From Parvibaculum sp. (GTDB lineage: Bacteria > Pseudomonadota > Alphaproteobacteria > Parvibaculales > Parvibaculaceae): a stretch of DNA of 64,000 nucleotides. Below, one piece after another: positions 17,267 to 29,156 of the stretch (position 1 is the stretch's first letter; every line of letters begins with the position of its first letter). The stretch spans positions 1,795,501-1,859,500 of the forward strand of contig NZ_JAHBYN010000001.1 of the NCBI RefSeq assembly GCF_019635935.1, written 5' to 3'. The position numbers were made by a program, and so were the translations under genes. The notes beneath the pieces were generated by a model that was not told where the DNA came from, searched no databases, and saw nothing but the letters and a program-made list of their open reading frames with translations.

Positions 17267-17956
17267 ATGCCCGCGCACCATCTTTCTGCATTATCTCTGT
17301 TTGCCGCCGGACTGCTGATCGTTTTTTCAATACCTGTGGTAGTCGCCCCTCCGGCTGCGAAGCTTATTCAACAGAGCACATACTCGGTCGGCGACCTGGT
17401 GAAAGAGTCTCCCTCGCCCATCAACCTCAGCGACTGTTTACGGGGGCAGGAACCAGCGCACTGGTCGCCCGCTTATCAGCATATCTGCGCCGATCTCGCG
17501 AGTTTCACGTCGCCTGAGACGGCCGTTGTCGCGGAGGGTGACGCCATGCCCGTGGAGCCGCCGGAACGCGATATCGCTCTCGCTGAGGATGACGCAGAAC
17601 CCGTCTGCGCCGCAACGCTTCCACCGATCGCTCCCCGTGTTCGCGGCAAGACGAGCCAGGTGATCGTGGTTCCGCACGGCTGCGCCGTGCCAAGCCCTGC
17701 CGACGGCAGAATTCGCTATGCCGGATTCTTCAAGGGCTATCTCGGCGTCGTCATTCTCGAAACCGGGAGCGAAACGCGGCTGACCATTGCCGGGCTCGGC
17801 GAGATCGCCGTGCAACGCGGCGACAGCATTACGCGCGGCGCGACGATCGGCGCGACATCGCAATCGACGGCGCCGGCGCTCGCAAGCGCCGAAACGGCGG
17901 GCGAAGCCGCATTGCTCTATGTGGAAGATGCTTCGGGCGCGGACCCTTCGGGCTGA
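17267..17956 (+). CDS. degenerate LytM-like protein, copy B
   Basis: 229 residues with an N-terminal signal/anchor (LSALSLFAAGLLIVFSIPVVV), then a region whose two cysteines match copy A (LSDCLRG and ICADLASF). Another Cys pair (EPVCAAT, PHGCAV) precedes the C-terminal LytM-like barrel: SPADGRIRYAGFFKGYLG, LTIAGLGEIAVQRGDS, GATIGATS. No zinc ligands are visible. The conserved cysteines suggest disulfides and a periplasmic location. The last 160 bp match copy A almost base for base, while the first 100 residues share little beyond the cysteines. A GGAGA ribosome site precedes the ATG. Confidence 0.75.
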   Translation: MPAHHLSALSLFAAGLLIVFSIPVVVAPPAAKLIQQSTYSVGDLVKESPSPINLSDCLRGQEPAHWSPAYQHICADLASFTSPETAVVAEGDAMPVEPPERDIALAEDDAEPVCAATLPPIAPRVRGKTSQVIVVPHGCAVPSPADGRIRYAGFFKGYLGVVILETGSETRLTIAGLGEIAVQRGDSITRGATIGATSQSTAPALASAETAGEAALLYVEDASGADPSG

Positions 17957-18708
17957 ACGTGCAACTTCTCTCTACCCTCCCCCTGTGGGAGGGTCGAAAA
18001 ATTCGAGCATAGCGAGAGTTTTTCGGGGAGGGGTAAGCGGGGAACACCGGCGCATAATCGAAATGCCTGCGTTTGCCGATAGCGGAGCACCCCTCCCCAA
18101 ACGGCTTGCAGCCGTTTGACCCTCCCACAGGGGGAGGGTGGGAAGAAATCTCGGAAATGGATGGAAAAGGAAATGTGCTTTACACAGCCGCGCTGGAAAG
18201 CCGCCAGTTGCGGAAGCGCCAGTAGCGCCAGGCGAGCGCCGAGACGGCGCGCATCGGCATCCCTTGCGGCTTGAGGCCGGCGGCCTTGGCGACCATCGAG
18301 ATCAGCCGCTCGACATGCTGGCGGCGGTAGAGGCCAAGCGCGCGCTTCTCATAGGCTTTGGCGAAGAGTTCGCGCTCGTAAGGCACGCTGCCATCGGCGG
18401 GCGTGTTGGCGGCGTAGTAGGCGCAGGCCAATTCGTCGTCGTCGGCTTCCGAAATGCGGCCGAGCGCGACGCGAATGCGCGCGAAGACCGATGGCGGTTC
18501 CTCGCCGAGATCGTTGAAACGGTCGTAGAAGAGTTTGTAGTGGCGGAACTCGTCGGCAGCGATATTGGCCGCAATCTGTTTCAGCACCGGCTCGTCGGTC
18601 GCGTCCTTGATGGCCGTGTAATAGGAGGAGGTGCCGCTCTCGACAACGCAGCGCGCGATCAGCTCGCCGCCCCTGCTGCCGCGCACCGACTGGATGGCAT
18701 CAAGCGGG
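17797..18708. repeat. duplicated segment, copy B
   Basis: This is the partner of 13531-14224. It contains the 3' end of LytM-like B, a 223-bp spacer with a palindromic element, and the 3' part of the intact ferritin-like gene. The spacer is absent from copy A, so the palindromic element either entered here after duplication or was lost from copy A. Confidence 0.85.
17974..18139. repeat. 166-bp palindromic intergenic element
   Basis: Perfect 22-bp inverted repeats bound the element (17974-17995 and 18118-18139). Each arm is itself near-palindromic (ACCCTCCCCCTGTGGGAGGGT). Inside lie GGGGAGGGG (from about 18023) facing CCCCTCCCC (18090-18098) and a small hairpin AAACGGCTTGCAGCCGTTT. It carries no coding frame and sits between convergent genes. 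It looks like a MITE/REP-type palindromic unit; its strong folding could also end transcription from both sides. Confidence 0.75.
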
Positions 18709-19004
18709 ATCGAATAGCCTTCGCGGAAGCGCTTGAAGGCTTCATCGAAACTGAAATCGGGATCGGCAAGCTCGGCCCAGCGGGCCAGCGCCTGACCGTG
18801 CTGCACTTCCTCGGCGCCCCATTTATGGATCGTTTCCTTGATGTCGGGGCGGTCGGAAAAGACGTTGCAGAGATAGGTGACATAATCCGGCGCGTTGAAC
18901 TCGACCATCGCCGCCGCCTTGACGGCGCGCAGGATTTCGGGATCGACCTTTGCGGGGTCGAAGTCCTGCCAGTTGATGTCGTCGAGCGTCCAGTGACGGG
19001 TCAT
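18180..19004 (-). CDS. ferritin-like di-iron protein, intact copy B
   Basis: 274 residues from the ATG at 19004 (GAGGAA just upstream); an upstream ATG at 19061 would add 19 residues. The helical protein has a di-iron ligand series typical of the ferritin/rubrerythrin/R2-like superfamily: E35 (AAMVEFNAP), E66-x-x-H69 (EEVQHG), E122 (VVESGTSSYY) and E152-x-x-H155 (ADEFRHYK). The basic, Trp-rich C-terminus (WRYWRFRNWR) is unusual for a soluble ferritin and may bind membrane or nucleic acid. It shares its 3' half with the truncated copy at 13695. It converges on LytM-like B and lies just downstream of atpC in reverse order. Substrate or function unknown. Confidence 0.82.
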   Translation of the reverse strand: MTRHWTLDDINWQDFDPAKVDPEILRAVKAAAMVEFNAPDYVTYLCNVFSDRPDIKETIHKWGAEEVQHGQALARWAELADPDFSFDEAFKRFREGYSIPLDAIQSVRGSRGGELIARCVVESGTSSYYTAIKDATDEPVLKQIAANIAADEFRHYKLFYDRFNDLGEEPPSVFARIRVALGRISEADDDELACAYYAANTPADGSVPYERELFAKAYEKRALGLYRRQHVERLISMVAKAAGLKPQGMPMRAVSALAWRYWRFRNWRLSSAAV

Positions 19005-19181
19005 GCGTTCCTCGGCCTGCGGGGCGCGTTCAGAGGCCCCCGCAGCCAGCCTTTGTGACACGAAAACTATATAATCGGGAATATGGCGCGGTGAAGGCCC
19101 GCGAGGCCGATTGCCGCATGGGCGGAAAATGCGGGGAATTGCGGGGGGTTGGCGACCTCGCCCCCGCTTTCTTTCCCGTCC

Positions 19182-19580
19182 TCAGAGCACCTGGCGGAGC
19201 TGCTTCAGGTGGTCGAGCTTTTCCTGCGCGGCCTGACGCTTGGCGTCGGTCCTGGCGTCGCCGACATCTTCCTGCGCATTGGAGATTTCACGGTCGAGCG
19301 CCGCCGTGTCGAGCTCGGCGAGCGGCACCGAATATTCGGCAAGCACGGTGAGGCCCTTGGGCGTTACCTCGGCGAAACCGCCGCGCACGAAGATCCGCTC
19401 CTGCGGCTTGCCGGCCGCATCGACATTGACGATGCCGGGGCGCAGCGTCGACATGACGGGCGCGTGGCCCGCCATGATGCCCATGTCGCCCTCGGCGCCG
19501 GGAACGACGACCATGTCGACCTCGCCCGAAAAGAGCAGGCGCTCGGGCGAGACGAGATCGAACTGAAGCTTCTCAGCCAT
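19182..19580 (-). CDS. atpC: F1 ATP synthase epsilon subunit
   Basis: Regulatory central-stalk subunit of F1. The 132 residues start MAEKLQFDLVSPERLLFSGE and contain the conserved block VVVPGAEGDMGIMAGHAP, followed by the C-terminal helical part with DREISNAQEDV. It is the last gene of atpHAGDC, 24 bp after atpD. The F0 genes are not in this window, as is usual in Alphaproteobacteria. Confidence 0.97.
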   Translation of the reverse strand: MAEKLQFDLVSPERLLFSGEVDMVVVPGAEGDMGIMAGHAPVMSTLRPGIVNVDAAGKPQERIFVRGGFAEVTPKGLTVLAEYSVPLAELDTAALDREISNAQEDVGDARTDAKRQAAQEKLDHLKQLRQVL

Positions 19581-19604
19581 CGGACTTTACCTCGCGGGCA
19601 GCGC

Positions 19605-21961
<2,357 letters not shown>

Positions 21962-21996
21962 TCGCCCTTACCCTTTACGCCCGGTCGCTCTTCAGA

Positions 21997-23526
21997 TCAG
22001 GCGAACGCCTTGGAGAAGCTTTCGACCGCCGCTTTCAGCTTGGCTTCCGTGTCGTTCGAAATCTGCTTCTCGCTGCGGATCGCATCGAGAATGCCGGCAT
22101 TGTTGGAGCGAATGCTGCGCAGGAATTCCTGCTCGAAACGCCCGACATCGGAAACCGGCAGCTTGTCGAGATAGCCGTTGACGCCGGCATAGATCACGAC
22201 GACCTGCTCTTCGATCTTCAGCGGCGAGAACTGGCCCTGCTTCAGAAGCTCGGTCAGGCGCGCGCCGCGATTGAGAAGGCGCTGCGTCGCCGCGTCGAGA
22301 TCGGAACCGAACTGCGCGAAGGCCGCCATTTCGCGGTACTGTGCGAGCTCGCCCTTGATCTTGCCGGCAACCTGCTTCATCGCCTTGATCTGCGCCGACG
22401 AACCGACGCGGCTGACCGACAGACCGACGTTCACGGCCGGACGGATGCCCTGATAGAAGAGATCGGTTTCAAGGAAGATCTGGCCGTCGGTGATCGAGAT
22501 CACGTTGGTCGGAATATAAGCCGACACGTCGTTGGCCTGCGTCTCGATGACGGGCAGCGCGGTCAGCGAGCCGTTACCGTTTTCGTCGTTGAGCTTCGCG
22601 GCGCGTTCGAGCAGGCGGGAATGCAGATAGAAGACGTCGCCCGGATAGGCTTCGCGTCCCGGCGGACGGCGCAGCAGGAGCGACATCTGGCGGTAGGCAA
22701 CGGCCTGCTTGGAGAGATCGTCGTAAACGACGAGGGCGTGCATGCCGTTGTCGCGGAAGAACTCGCCCATCGTGCAGCCGGCGAACGGCGCCAGGAACTG
22801 CAGCGGCGCGGGATCGGACGCGGTGGCGGCGACGATGATCGAATATTCGAGCGCGCCGTTTTCTTCCAGCGTCTTGGCGATCTGCGCCACCGTCGAGCGC
22901 TTCTGGCCGATGGCGACATAGATGCAATAGAGCTTCTGGTTTTCGTCGTCGCCCTGGTTGAGCGGCTTCTGATTGAGGATCGCGTCGATGGCGATGGCGG
23001 TCTTGCCGGTCTGGCGGTCGCCGATGATCAACTCGCGCTGGCCGCGGCCGATCGGGATCAGCGCGTCGATGGCCTTGAGGCCGGTCTGCATCGGCTCATG
23101 CACCGATTTCCGGGGAATGATGCCGGGCGCTTTCACGTCCACGCGGCGGCGTTCCGAGCTCGCGATCGGGCCTTTGCCGTCGATCGGATTGCCGAGCGGA
23201 TCGACGACGCGGCCGAGCAGGCCCTTGCCGACCGGCACGTCCACGATGGAGCCGGTGCGCTTGACGGTGTCGCCTTCCTTGATGTTCCGGTCGGAACCGA
23301 AAATCACGACGCCGACATTGTCCTGTTCGAGGTTCAAGGCCATGCCGCGCACGCCGCCCGGGAACTCGACCATTTCGCCGGCTTCGACATTGTCGAGGCC
23401 GTAGACGCGGGCAATACCGTCACCGACGGAGAGCACCTGGCCGATCTCGGAAACCTGCGCCTCGGCGCCGAAATCCTTGATCTGCTGCTTGAGGATGGCG
23501 GAAATTTCCGCGGCCTGAATGTCCAT
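21997..23526 (-). CDS. atpA: F1 ATP synthase alpha subunit
   Basis: Nucleotide-binding, non-catalytic F1 subunit. The 509 residues begin [19 protein letters not shown] and carry the P-loop [28 protein letters not shown], and the [12 protein letters not shown]-like segment ([19 protein letters not shown]). It also has the arginine-finger region [17 protein letters not shown]. Its start codon overlaps the atpH stop by one base, so the two are translationally coupled. Confidence 0.98.
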   Translation of the reverse strand: MDIQAAEISAILKQQIKDFGAEAQVSEIGQVLSVGDGIARVYGLDNVEAGEMVEFPGGVRGMALNLEQDNVGVVIFGSDRNIKEGDTVKRTGSIVDVPVGKGLLGRVVDPLGNPIDGKGPIASSERRRVDVKAPGIIPRKSVHEPMQTGLKAIDALIPIGRGQRELIIGDRQTGKTAIAIDAILNQKPLNQGDDENQKLYCIYVAIGQKRSTVAQIAKTLEENGALEYSIIVAATASDPAPLQFLAPFAGCTMGEFFRDNGMHALVVYDDLSKQAVAYRQMSLLLRRPPGREAYPGDVFYLHSRLLERAAKLNDENGNGSLTALPVIETQANDVSAYIPTNVISITDGQIFLETDLFYQGIRPAVNVGLSVSRVGSSAQIKAMKQVAGKIKGELAQYREMAAFAQFGSDLDAATQRLLNRGARLTELLKQGQFSPLKIEEQVVVIYAGVNGYLDKLPVSDVGRFEQEFLRSIRSNNAGILDAIRSEKQISNDTEAKLKAAVESFSKAFA

Positions 23527-24083
23527 CAGGAGGCCTCTTTCATGGCAATCTGGAGAGAATTGAGCTTGGTCTTGAGCGAGCTGTCGATCATGCGGCTGCC
23601 GACCTTGACGACGAGGCCGCCGAGAAGCGTGGCATCGACATGCGTGTCGATATGCACATCCTTGCCGGTCGCGGTCTTCAGCGACGCCTTGAGGTTCGCG
23701 AGCTGCGCCTCATTCAGCGGATGCGCGGAGGCGACATCGGCCGTCATCTCGCCGCGCGTCCGGGCGAGGATCGCGGTATAGGCCGAGATCATGCCGCGCA
23801 GCGCGAAGAGGCGGCGGTTCTGGATGACGAGGCCGACGAAGTTCTTGACCAGCGTCGAGGTGCCGGCCTTGTCGAGCACGGCGCCGAAGGCGCGGGTCTG
23901 CTCGTCGGCGCTGAAAACGGGGCTGCGGACGAGGCGCGCGAGATCGCTGCTCTCGTCCAGCATTCGGCCAATGGCGGCAAGATCGCCCGCCACCGCGTCG
24001 AGCGCATTCTGCGCTTCCGCCAGTTCGAACAGGGCCGTCGCATAACGGCCGGCCATGCCGGATACGGGATGATCAGATGACAC
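23526..24083 (-). CDS. atpH: F1 ATP synthase delta subunit
   Basis: Peripheral-stalk subunit joining F1 to F0. The 185 residues start with a conserved [14 protein letters not shown] stretch. The helical N-terminal domain follows, and the C-terminal block [23 protein letters not shown] is intact. It is the first gene of the F1 operon. The 267-bp gap upstream to priA probably holds the operon promoter, but no convincing -35/-10 pair is obvious. Confidence 0.96.
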   Translation of the reverse strand: MSSDHPVSGMAGRYATALFELAEAQNALDAVAGDLAAIGRMLDESSDLARLVRSPVFSADEQTRAFGAVLDKAGTSTLVKNFVGLVIQNRRLFALRGMISAYTAILARTRGEMTADVASAHPLNEAQLANLKASLKTATGKDVHIDTHVDATLLGGLVVKVGSRMIDSSLKTKLNSLQIAMKEAS

Positions 24084-24350
24084 GTGCGGCGCTCGCCTGT
24101 GCTTTGTCGTGAGGGCCGGCGCGCGAGACCGGAGCCTGCCGCCAACTATTTGAAATCGCTAGCTTATTTCAGTCCGTAGAGGCGCGGGATCGACCCCTGC
24201 CCCGGAGGCCGCGCGTTAGGTAACACATGGTCTTCGCCCGCGCAACAGGAACGCCCGGAAATGGCCGCTCCTGCGGCATTTTGGGCCCTCGCAAAGGTTC
24301 ACGGAGAGCCTGCCGCAGCGTCGGCCTGACGCGGCAGGTAAGGGCTTGGC

Positions 24351-26552
24351 CTACATGAAGCTGTAAGGGTCGATATCGACCGAGACGCGGACCGCGTTTG
24401 GCAGCTTCATCTCACCGAGCCAGGCCTGCATGAAGGCCTGCACATTGACCTGGCGGCCGGCCTTGACGAGGAACCGGAGCCGCGTGCGGCCGCGCAGGAG
24501 CGCCATCGGGGCGGGCGCCGGGCCGAGCACCGAAACCTCGCCGGTCTTCGGCACGCGGCGCGCCATCTCGCGCGCGGTGCGGCGCGCCAGTTCGGCATCG
24601 GCCGAGGCGACGACGACGCCGACGAGACGCCCGAAAGGCGGCAGCGAAACGCGCTCGCGTGCCTCGGCCTCGCGGGCGAGAAAGGCGTCGCGGTCGCCCG
24701 AGACGAGGGCGCGCATGACGCCGTGCTGGGGCATCCAGGTCTGCAGCAGGACCCGACCCGGCCGCTCGGCGCGCCCCGCCCGTCCCGCCACCTGCTGCAG
24801 CAACTGGAAGGTGCGCTCGGCGGCGCGGAGATCGCCATTTTCGAGACCGAGATCGGCATCGACCACGCCGACCAGCGTCAGCCAGGGAAAGTGGTGGCCC
24901 TTGGCGACGATCTGTGTACCGACAATGATGTCGACCTCGCGCGCCTCGATGGCGGCGAAGACCGCGCGATGCGCCGCCGGTCCGTGCAGCACATCACTTG
25001 AAACGACGGCGGTGCGCGCTTGCGGGAAAAGCTCGGCAACCTCTTCCGCGATGCGTTCGACGCCCGGCCCGCAGGCAACCAGCGCGTCTTCGGCGCCGCA
25101 GGACGGACAGGCCTTCGGCACCGGCGCGGTGTAGCCGCAATGATGACAGGCAAGCTCGCGACGGAAACGATGTTCGACGAGCCAGCTCGAACACTGCGGA
25201 CATTCGAAGCGATGACCGCAAGTCCGGCAAAGCGTTAGCGGCGCATAGCCGCGCCGGTTGAGGAACAGCATCGCCTGTTCGCCGGCCTCCAGCGTGCGCG
25301 TGATTTCGGTGACGAGGAGGGGCGACAGCCAGCGCCCGCGCTCCGGCGGATGGCGGCGCATGTCGACGGCCTCGACTTGCGGCATTTCAGCAACCCCGTG
25401 CCGCGCCTCAAGACGCAGACGGCGATAGCGCCCCTGATCGGCATTGACCACCGTTTCGAGCGAAGGCGTCGCCGAGCTGAGGACAATCGGAAACCGCCCC
25501 AGCGAGGCGCAGACGACCGCCATGTCGCGCGCGTGATAAGGAACGCCGTCCTCCTGCTTGAAGGCCGCTTCGTGTTCCTCGTCGACAATGATGAGACCGA
25601 GTTCGGGGAAAGGCAGGAAGAGCGCCGAACGCGCACCGACGACGACACGGGCGCGTCCCTCAGCGACGCCGCGCCAGACGCGGGTGCGCTCGCGCGACGA
25701 GAGATCGGAATGCCATTCGGCCGGCCGGCACCCGAAACGCTGTTCGAAGCGGTCGAGAAATTGCGATGTCAGCGCGATTTCCGGCAGCAGGATCAGCACC
25801 TGCTTTTGCCGCCGGAGCGCCTCGGCGACGGCTTCGAAATAGACTTCGGTTTTTCCCGAACCCGTGACGCCGTCGAGCAGCGTCGCCGAATAGCCGCCCT
25901 CGGCGACGCTCGCGGCGAGCGCGGCGGCGACTTCGGCCTGGTCGGGCGACAGCGCCATGCCTTGCGCTTCGGGATCGGGCAGCGGGAACGGCGCTTCCGC
26001 CGGCATTTCGACGGGCGCGAAGGTGCCGGCCTCGACCAGCCCGCGCACCACGCCGTCCGAAACGCCCGCCTCTTCCGCGAGCTCGCGCACCGTGCGGACG
26101 AAACCGTCGCTCGCCGTTTCGACGGCACGGAGCCGCGCCGGCGTCATGCGCGCCGGGCGGCGATCGGTCAGCCGGTAGGCGATGCGCAGACGCGGCGGCT
26201 CCAGCGCGCCCGGCGCGCGGACGGCCAGACGCAAGACGGAGCCGCGCGGGGCGAGCGTGTAGCCGGCGATCCAGTCAATGAGGCGCATTAACGCTTCGGG
26301 CATCGGCGGCGCATCGAACCGTTCGATAACGGCTTTCAGCTTCTTGCGGTCGAAGCCGCCCTTGCCCGCGCCCCAGACGACGCCGATCAGTTCCTGCGCG
26401 CCGAGCGGCACCACGACATAGTCGCCAGGGTTGAGCGTTAACCCCGAAGGCACCGCATAATCATAGGGTTCCGGCAAGGCGAGCGGCACCAGAACGGCGA
26501 CGCTCGACGCCGTCGCCGGGGGTGACGCGCTTGTGGATATTTCGGAAGCCAT
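24351..26552 (-). CDS. priA: primosomal protein N', replication restart helicase
   Basis: 3'-5' DNA helicase that reloads the replisome at stalled forks. The 733 residues include the DNA-binding N-terminal domain (LPEPYDYAVPSGL, GDYVVVPLGAQE), Walker A DGVTGSGKTEVYFEAV, LLPEIALT, Walker B VDEEHEAAFKQ and SATPSLET. Zinc-binding cysteine pairs follow (CRTCGHRFECPQC, CHHCG, CPSCG), then the second helicase half with GTQIVAKGHHFPWLTLVGV and QVAGRAGRAERPG. It is the conserved alphaproteobacterial neighbour of atpH. Confidence 0.98.
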   Translation of the reverse strand: MASEISTSASPPATASSVAVLVPLALPEPYDYAVPSGLTLNPGDYVVVPLGAQELIGVVWGAGKGGFDRKKLKAVIERFDAPPMPEALMRLIDWIAGYTLAPRGSVLRLAVRAPGALEPPRLRIAYRLTDRRPARMTPARLRAVETASDGFVRTVRELAEEAGVSDGVVRGLVEAGTFAPVEMPAEAPFPLPDPEAQGMALSPDQAEVAAALAASVAEGGYSATLLDGVTGSGKTEVYFEAVAEALRRQKQVLILLPEIALTSQFLDRFEQRFGCRPAEWHSDLSSRERTRVWRGVAEGRARVVVGARSALFLPFPELGLIIVDEEHEAAFKQEDGVPYHARDMAVVCASLGRFPIVLSSATPSLETVVNADQGRYRRLRLEARHGVAEMPQVEAVDMRRHPPERGRWLSPLLVTEITRTLEAGEQAMLFLNRRGYAPLTLCRTCGHRFECPQCSSWLVEHRFRRELACHHCGYTAPVPKACPSCGAEDALVACGPGVERIAEEVAELFPQARTAVVSSDVLHGPAAHRAVFAAIEAREVDIIVGTQIVAKGHHFPWLTLVGVVDADLGLENGDLRAAERTFQLLQQVAGRAGRAERPGRVLLQTWMPQHGVMRALVSGDRDAFLAREAEARERVSLPPFGRLVGVVVASADAELARRTAREMARRVPKTGEVSVLGPAPAPMALLRGRTRLRFLVKAGRQVNVQAFMQAWLGEMKLPNAVRVSVDIDPYSFM

Positions 26553-26736
26553 ACGATCGGGTCCGGCAACGTTTCAAAACCGAGGCGACACCGTAACGCC
26601 TCATAAAGCAAGCCGCACGACGACAGGTTGCGCAGCAGCGCCGGGACGGGCAAAAGGTGAAGCCTTCCGGCCGTGACTGCACTAGACTGTCGCGCAGGAA
26701 CGATACAAGCGAAGCTCTCACCCAGAAGACCCAAGC

Positions 26737-27393
26737 ATGAAATTTTTCGTCGACACCGCCGATATTGCCGACATTCGCGAACTTGCCGATACCGGCCTGC
26801 TCGACGGCGTGACCACCAACCCGTCGCTGATCGCCAAATCGGGGCGCGACTTCATCGAGGTCGTGGCCGAGATCTGCGGCATCGTCGAAGGCCCGGTCAG
26901 CGCCGAGGTGACGGCGCTCGACGCCGCCGGCATGATCGCCGAGGGCCGCAAGCTCGCAAAGATCGCCAAAAACATCGCGGTCAAGGTGCCGCTGACCTGG
27001 GACGGGCTGAAAGCCTGCAAGACGCTGACCGGCGAAGGCACCATGGTGAACGTCACCTTGTGCTTCTCCGCCAACCAGGCGCTGCTGGCGGCGAAAGCCG
27101 GCGCGACTTTCGTTTCGCCCTTCATCGGCCGTCTCGACGACGTCAATATCGACGGCATGGAACTGATCCACGAGATACGCTCGATTTACGATAACTACCC
27201 GGCGCTGACGACGGAGATTCTTGCCGCCTCGATCCGCAACGCCAACCACGTCAAGGACGCGGCGATTGCCGGCGCGGATGTGGCGACCGTGCCGCCGGCT
27301 GTGCTGAAAGGACTTGTTCAGCATCCGCTGACCGACAAGGGCATCGAAATGTTCATGGCCGACTGGAAAAAAACCGGCCAAAAAATTCTCTGA
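26737..27393 (+). CDS. transaldolase, TalC/fructose-6-phosphate aldolase type
   Basis: The 218-residue short-form transaldolase starts [20 protein letters not shown]. The Schiff-base lysine is K83 in [10 protein letters not shown], and the family block [21 protein letters not shown] is intact, as is the C-terminal [18 protein letters not shown]. This size class includes true transaldolases and fructose-6-phosphate aldolases. The sequence alone does not decide, though in Alphaproteobacteria it usually serves the pentose phosphate pathway. It is divergent from priA with 184 bp between. Confidence 0.93.
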   Translation: MKFFVDTADIADIRELADTGLLDGVTTNPSLIAKSGRDFIEVVAEICGIVEGPVSAEVTALDAAGMIAEGRKLAKIAKNIAVKVPLTWDGLKACKTLTGEGTMVNVTLCFSANQALLAAKAGATFVSPFIGRLDDVNIDGMELIHEIRSIYDNYPALTTEILAASIRNANHVKDAAIAGADVATVPPAVLKGLVQHPLTDKGIEMFMADWKKTGQKIL

Positions 27394-27453
27394 TCGCGAA
27401 AAACTTCGCCGGCCGAAAGAAACTGGAAACGCTCTCTGGGAGATGCTGAGGCC

Positions 27454-28194
27454 ATGAGCCAGCACAACGACAGACCGGAAGCCCAACGCATCGACGACGT
27501 CCCGCCTGCGATCTCCGCGGCCGACGTGACTGCCTATCTGCGCCGTCATCCCGAACTGCTGGCCAACGACCCGGATCTGATCGCGAGCCTCGTTCCGCCC
27601 TCGCAATCGACGGGCCGCAATGTGCTCGACATGCAGCATTTCATGATCGGCCGGCTGCAGGGCCAGGTGCGGATGCTGCGCGACATCCAGTCCGACCTGA
27701 TCGAAGCTTCGTCGCTGAACAGCTTTGCCCGCGAACAGGTTCACGCCGCCGCGCTGCGCCTTCTCGACGCGGAAAGCTTCGAACATCTGATCGAATATGC
27801 AACGGGACCGGAAGGCCTTGCCCGCGTGCTCGGCGTACGCGCCGCGACGCTCTGCGTCGAGACGGCGAACGGCGTGGCCGGCATCGGCATTCGCGGCGTG
27901 CGCGTGCTGGAGCCCGGCGGCGTCGACCGTATTATGGGGATCGGCGAGCGCTGCCGCCTCGCCGCCCATGTGCGCGGCAGTCGCGGGCTCTACGGACCGC
28001 TGGCCGAAGAGGTCAATTCCGAAGCGCTGGTCCGCCTCGACTTCGCGCCGGGCGCACCGCCCGGCCTGATGGCGCTCGGGGGCTTCGAGCCCGAACAGTT
28101 CCATCCCGACCAGGCGGTCGATCTTCTCGAATTCCTGGCCCGCATCGTCGAACGCTGCGTGCGCCGATGGCTCGATCTGCCGCCCGCACGCTGA
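27454..28194 (+). CDS. DUF484 family protein (GAF-like)
   Basis: 246 residues of the DUF484 family, which regularly precedes xerC in Proteobacteria. The N-terminal motif AADVTAYLRRHPELLANDPDLI is the family hallmark. Next comes a helical region with SFAREQVHAAALRLLDAE, and then a GAF-like fold (about 110-240). The function is unknown. The gene's end overlaps the xerC start by 28 bp, pointing to coupled expression. Confidence 0.9.
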   Translation: MSQHNDRPEAQRIDDVPPAISAADVTAYLRRHPELLANDPDLIASLVPPSQSTGRNVLDMQHFMIGRLQGQVRMLRDIQSDLIEASSLNSFAREQVHAAALRLLDAESFEHLIEYATGPEGLARVLGVRAATLCVETANGVAGIGIRGVRVLEPGGVDRIMGIGERCRLAAHVRGSRGLYGPLAEEVNSEALVRLDFAPGAPPGLMALGGFEPEQFHPDQAVDLLEFLARIVERCVRRWLDLPPAR

Positions 28195-29147
28195 CGGGCG
28201 CCCCGTCGCCCGACGACGCCGCGCGGGCGATCCCCGCACATGAAGATGCGCGCCGCGAAATACGCAACTGGTATGCGCATCTGATGGGCGAGCGCCGCCT
28301 CGGCGCGGCAACGCTCGTCAATTATCACCGCGACCTGACGCGCTTCTTCGAATTCCTGGTCGATCATCTGGGCGGGCCTGCCGACCTGAAGGCGCTGGCC
28401 GCGCTCGAGCTGCGCGACTTCCGTGCCTTTGTCAGCCATCGCCGGGGCGAAGGCCTCACAAGCCGCAGCGTGGCGCGGACGCTGTCGAGCCTGCGCTCCT
28501 TTTACGGATTTCTCGACCGCACCGGCGTCGCCGCCAATGCAGCGCTGAAGGCGCTGCGCTCGCCGAAACTGCCGCACGGCATCCCGAAACCGCTGACGGT
28601 GACGGGCGCCGGCAAATTGCTCGACGGCGCACGCGACCGGGAAACGGCGCCGTGGAAAGCGGCGCGCGACGTGGCGGTGCTGACCCTGCTTTATGGCTGC
28701 GGGCTGCGCATATCGGAAGCGCTGGGTCTCGACCGCGAGGTCGCGCCGCTGAAGGATGTGCTGCGCATCACCGGCAAGGGCAACAAGGAACGCATCGTGC
28801 CGGTGCTGCCGGTGGCGCGCGAAGCGGTCGACGCCTATCTGGAGCTTTGTCCGCATGCGCTGATGGCGGGCGGGCCACTTTTTGTCGGCGCGCGGGGAAA
28901 ACGCCTCGATCAGCGGCAGGTGCGCCAGACCATGATCGATTTGAGGCGCGGCCTCAACCTGCCGGAGACGGTAAGCCCTCACGCGCTGCGCCACAGCTTC
29001 GCGACGCATCTGCTGGCTGGCGGCGGCGATTTGCGTTCGATTCAGGAATTGCTCGGCCATGCGAGCCTCTCGACGACGCAGGTCTATACCGAAGTCGATC
29101 CGGCGCGGTTGTTGGAAATCTATGACAAGGCGAAGGGACGGCGGTGA
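28167..29147 (+). CDS. xerC: tyrosine recombinase XerC
   Basis: Site-specific recombinase that, with XerD, resolves chromosome dimers at dif. The 326 residues have an N-terminal SAM-like DNA-binding domain (GAATLVNYHRDLTRFFEFL) and a catalytic domain. The catalytic residues are R in LLYGCGLRISEALGL, K in ITGKGNKERIVPVL, H-x-x-R in SPHALRHSFATHLLAGG, H in LLGHASLSTTQ and the nucleophile in VYTEVDP. The ATG at 28167 lies inside the DUF484 gene. No mobile-element context is seen, so this is the housekeeping Xer, not an integrase. Confidence 0.95.
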   Translation: MARSAARTLTGAPSPDDAARAIPAHEDARREIRNWYAHLMGERRLGAATLVNYHRDLTRFFEFLVDHLGGPADLKALAALELRDFRAFVSHRRGEGLTSRSVARTLSSLRSFYGFLDRTGVAANAALKALRSPKLPHGIPKPLTVTGAGKLLDGARDRETAPWKAARDVAVLTLLYGCGLRISEALGLDREVAPLKDVLRITGKGNKERIVPVLPVAREAVDAYLELCPHALMAGGPLFVGARGKRLDQRQVRQTMIDLRRGLNLPETVSPHALRHSFATHLLAGGGDLRSIQELLGHASLSTTQVYTEVDPARLLEIYDKAKGRR

Positions 29148-29156
29148 GCAGCGTCC

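Noticed and set aside
24084-24350. Possible tRNA or small RNA between atpH and priA
   Set aside because: No T-loop GTTCGANNC or cloverleaf could be fitted; only a bulged hairpin (CCTGCCGC/GCGGCAGG) without a T-run is seen.
28167-29147. Tyrosine recombinase as a sign of an integrated element
   Set aside because: Sequence and DUF484 neighbour mark it as housekeeping XerC; no att repeats or phage genes are nearby.
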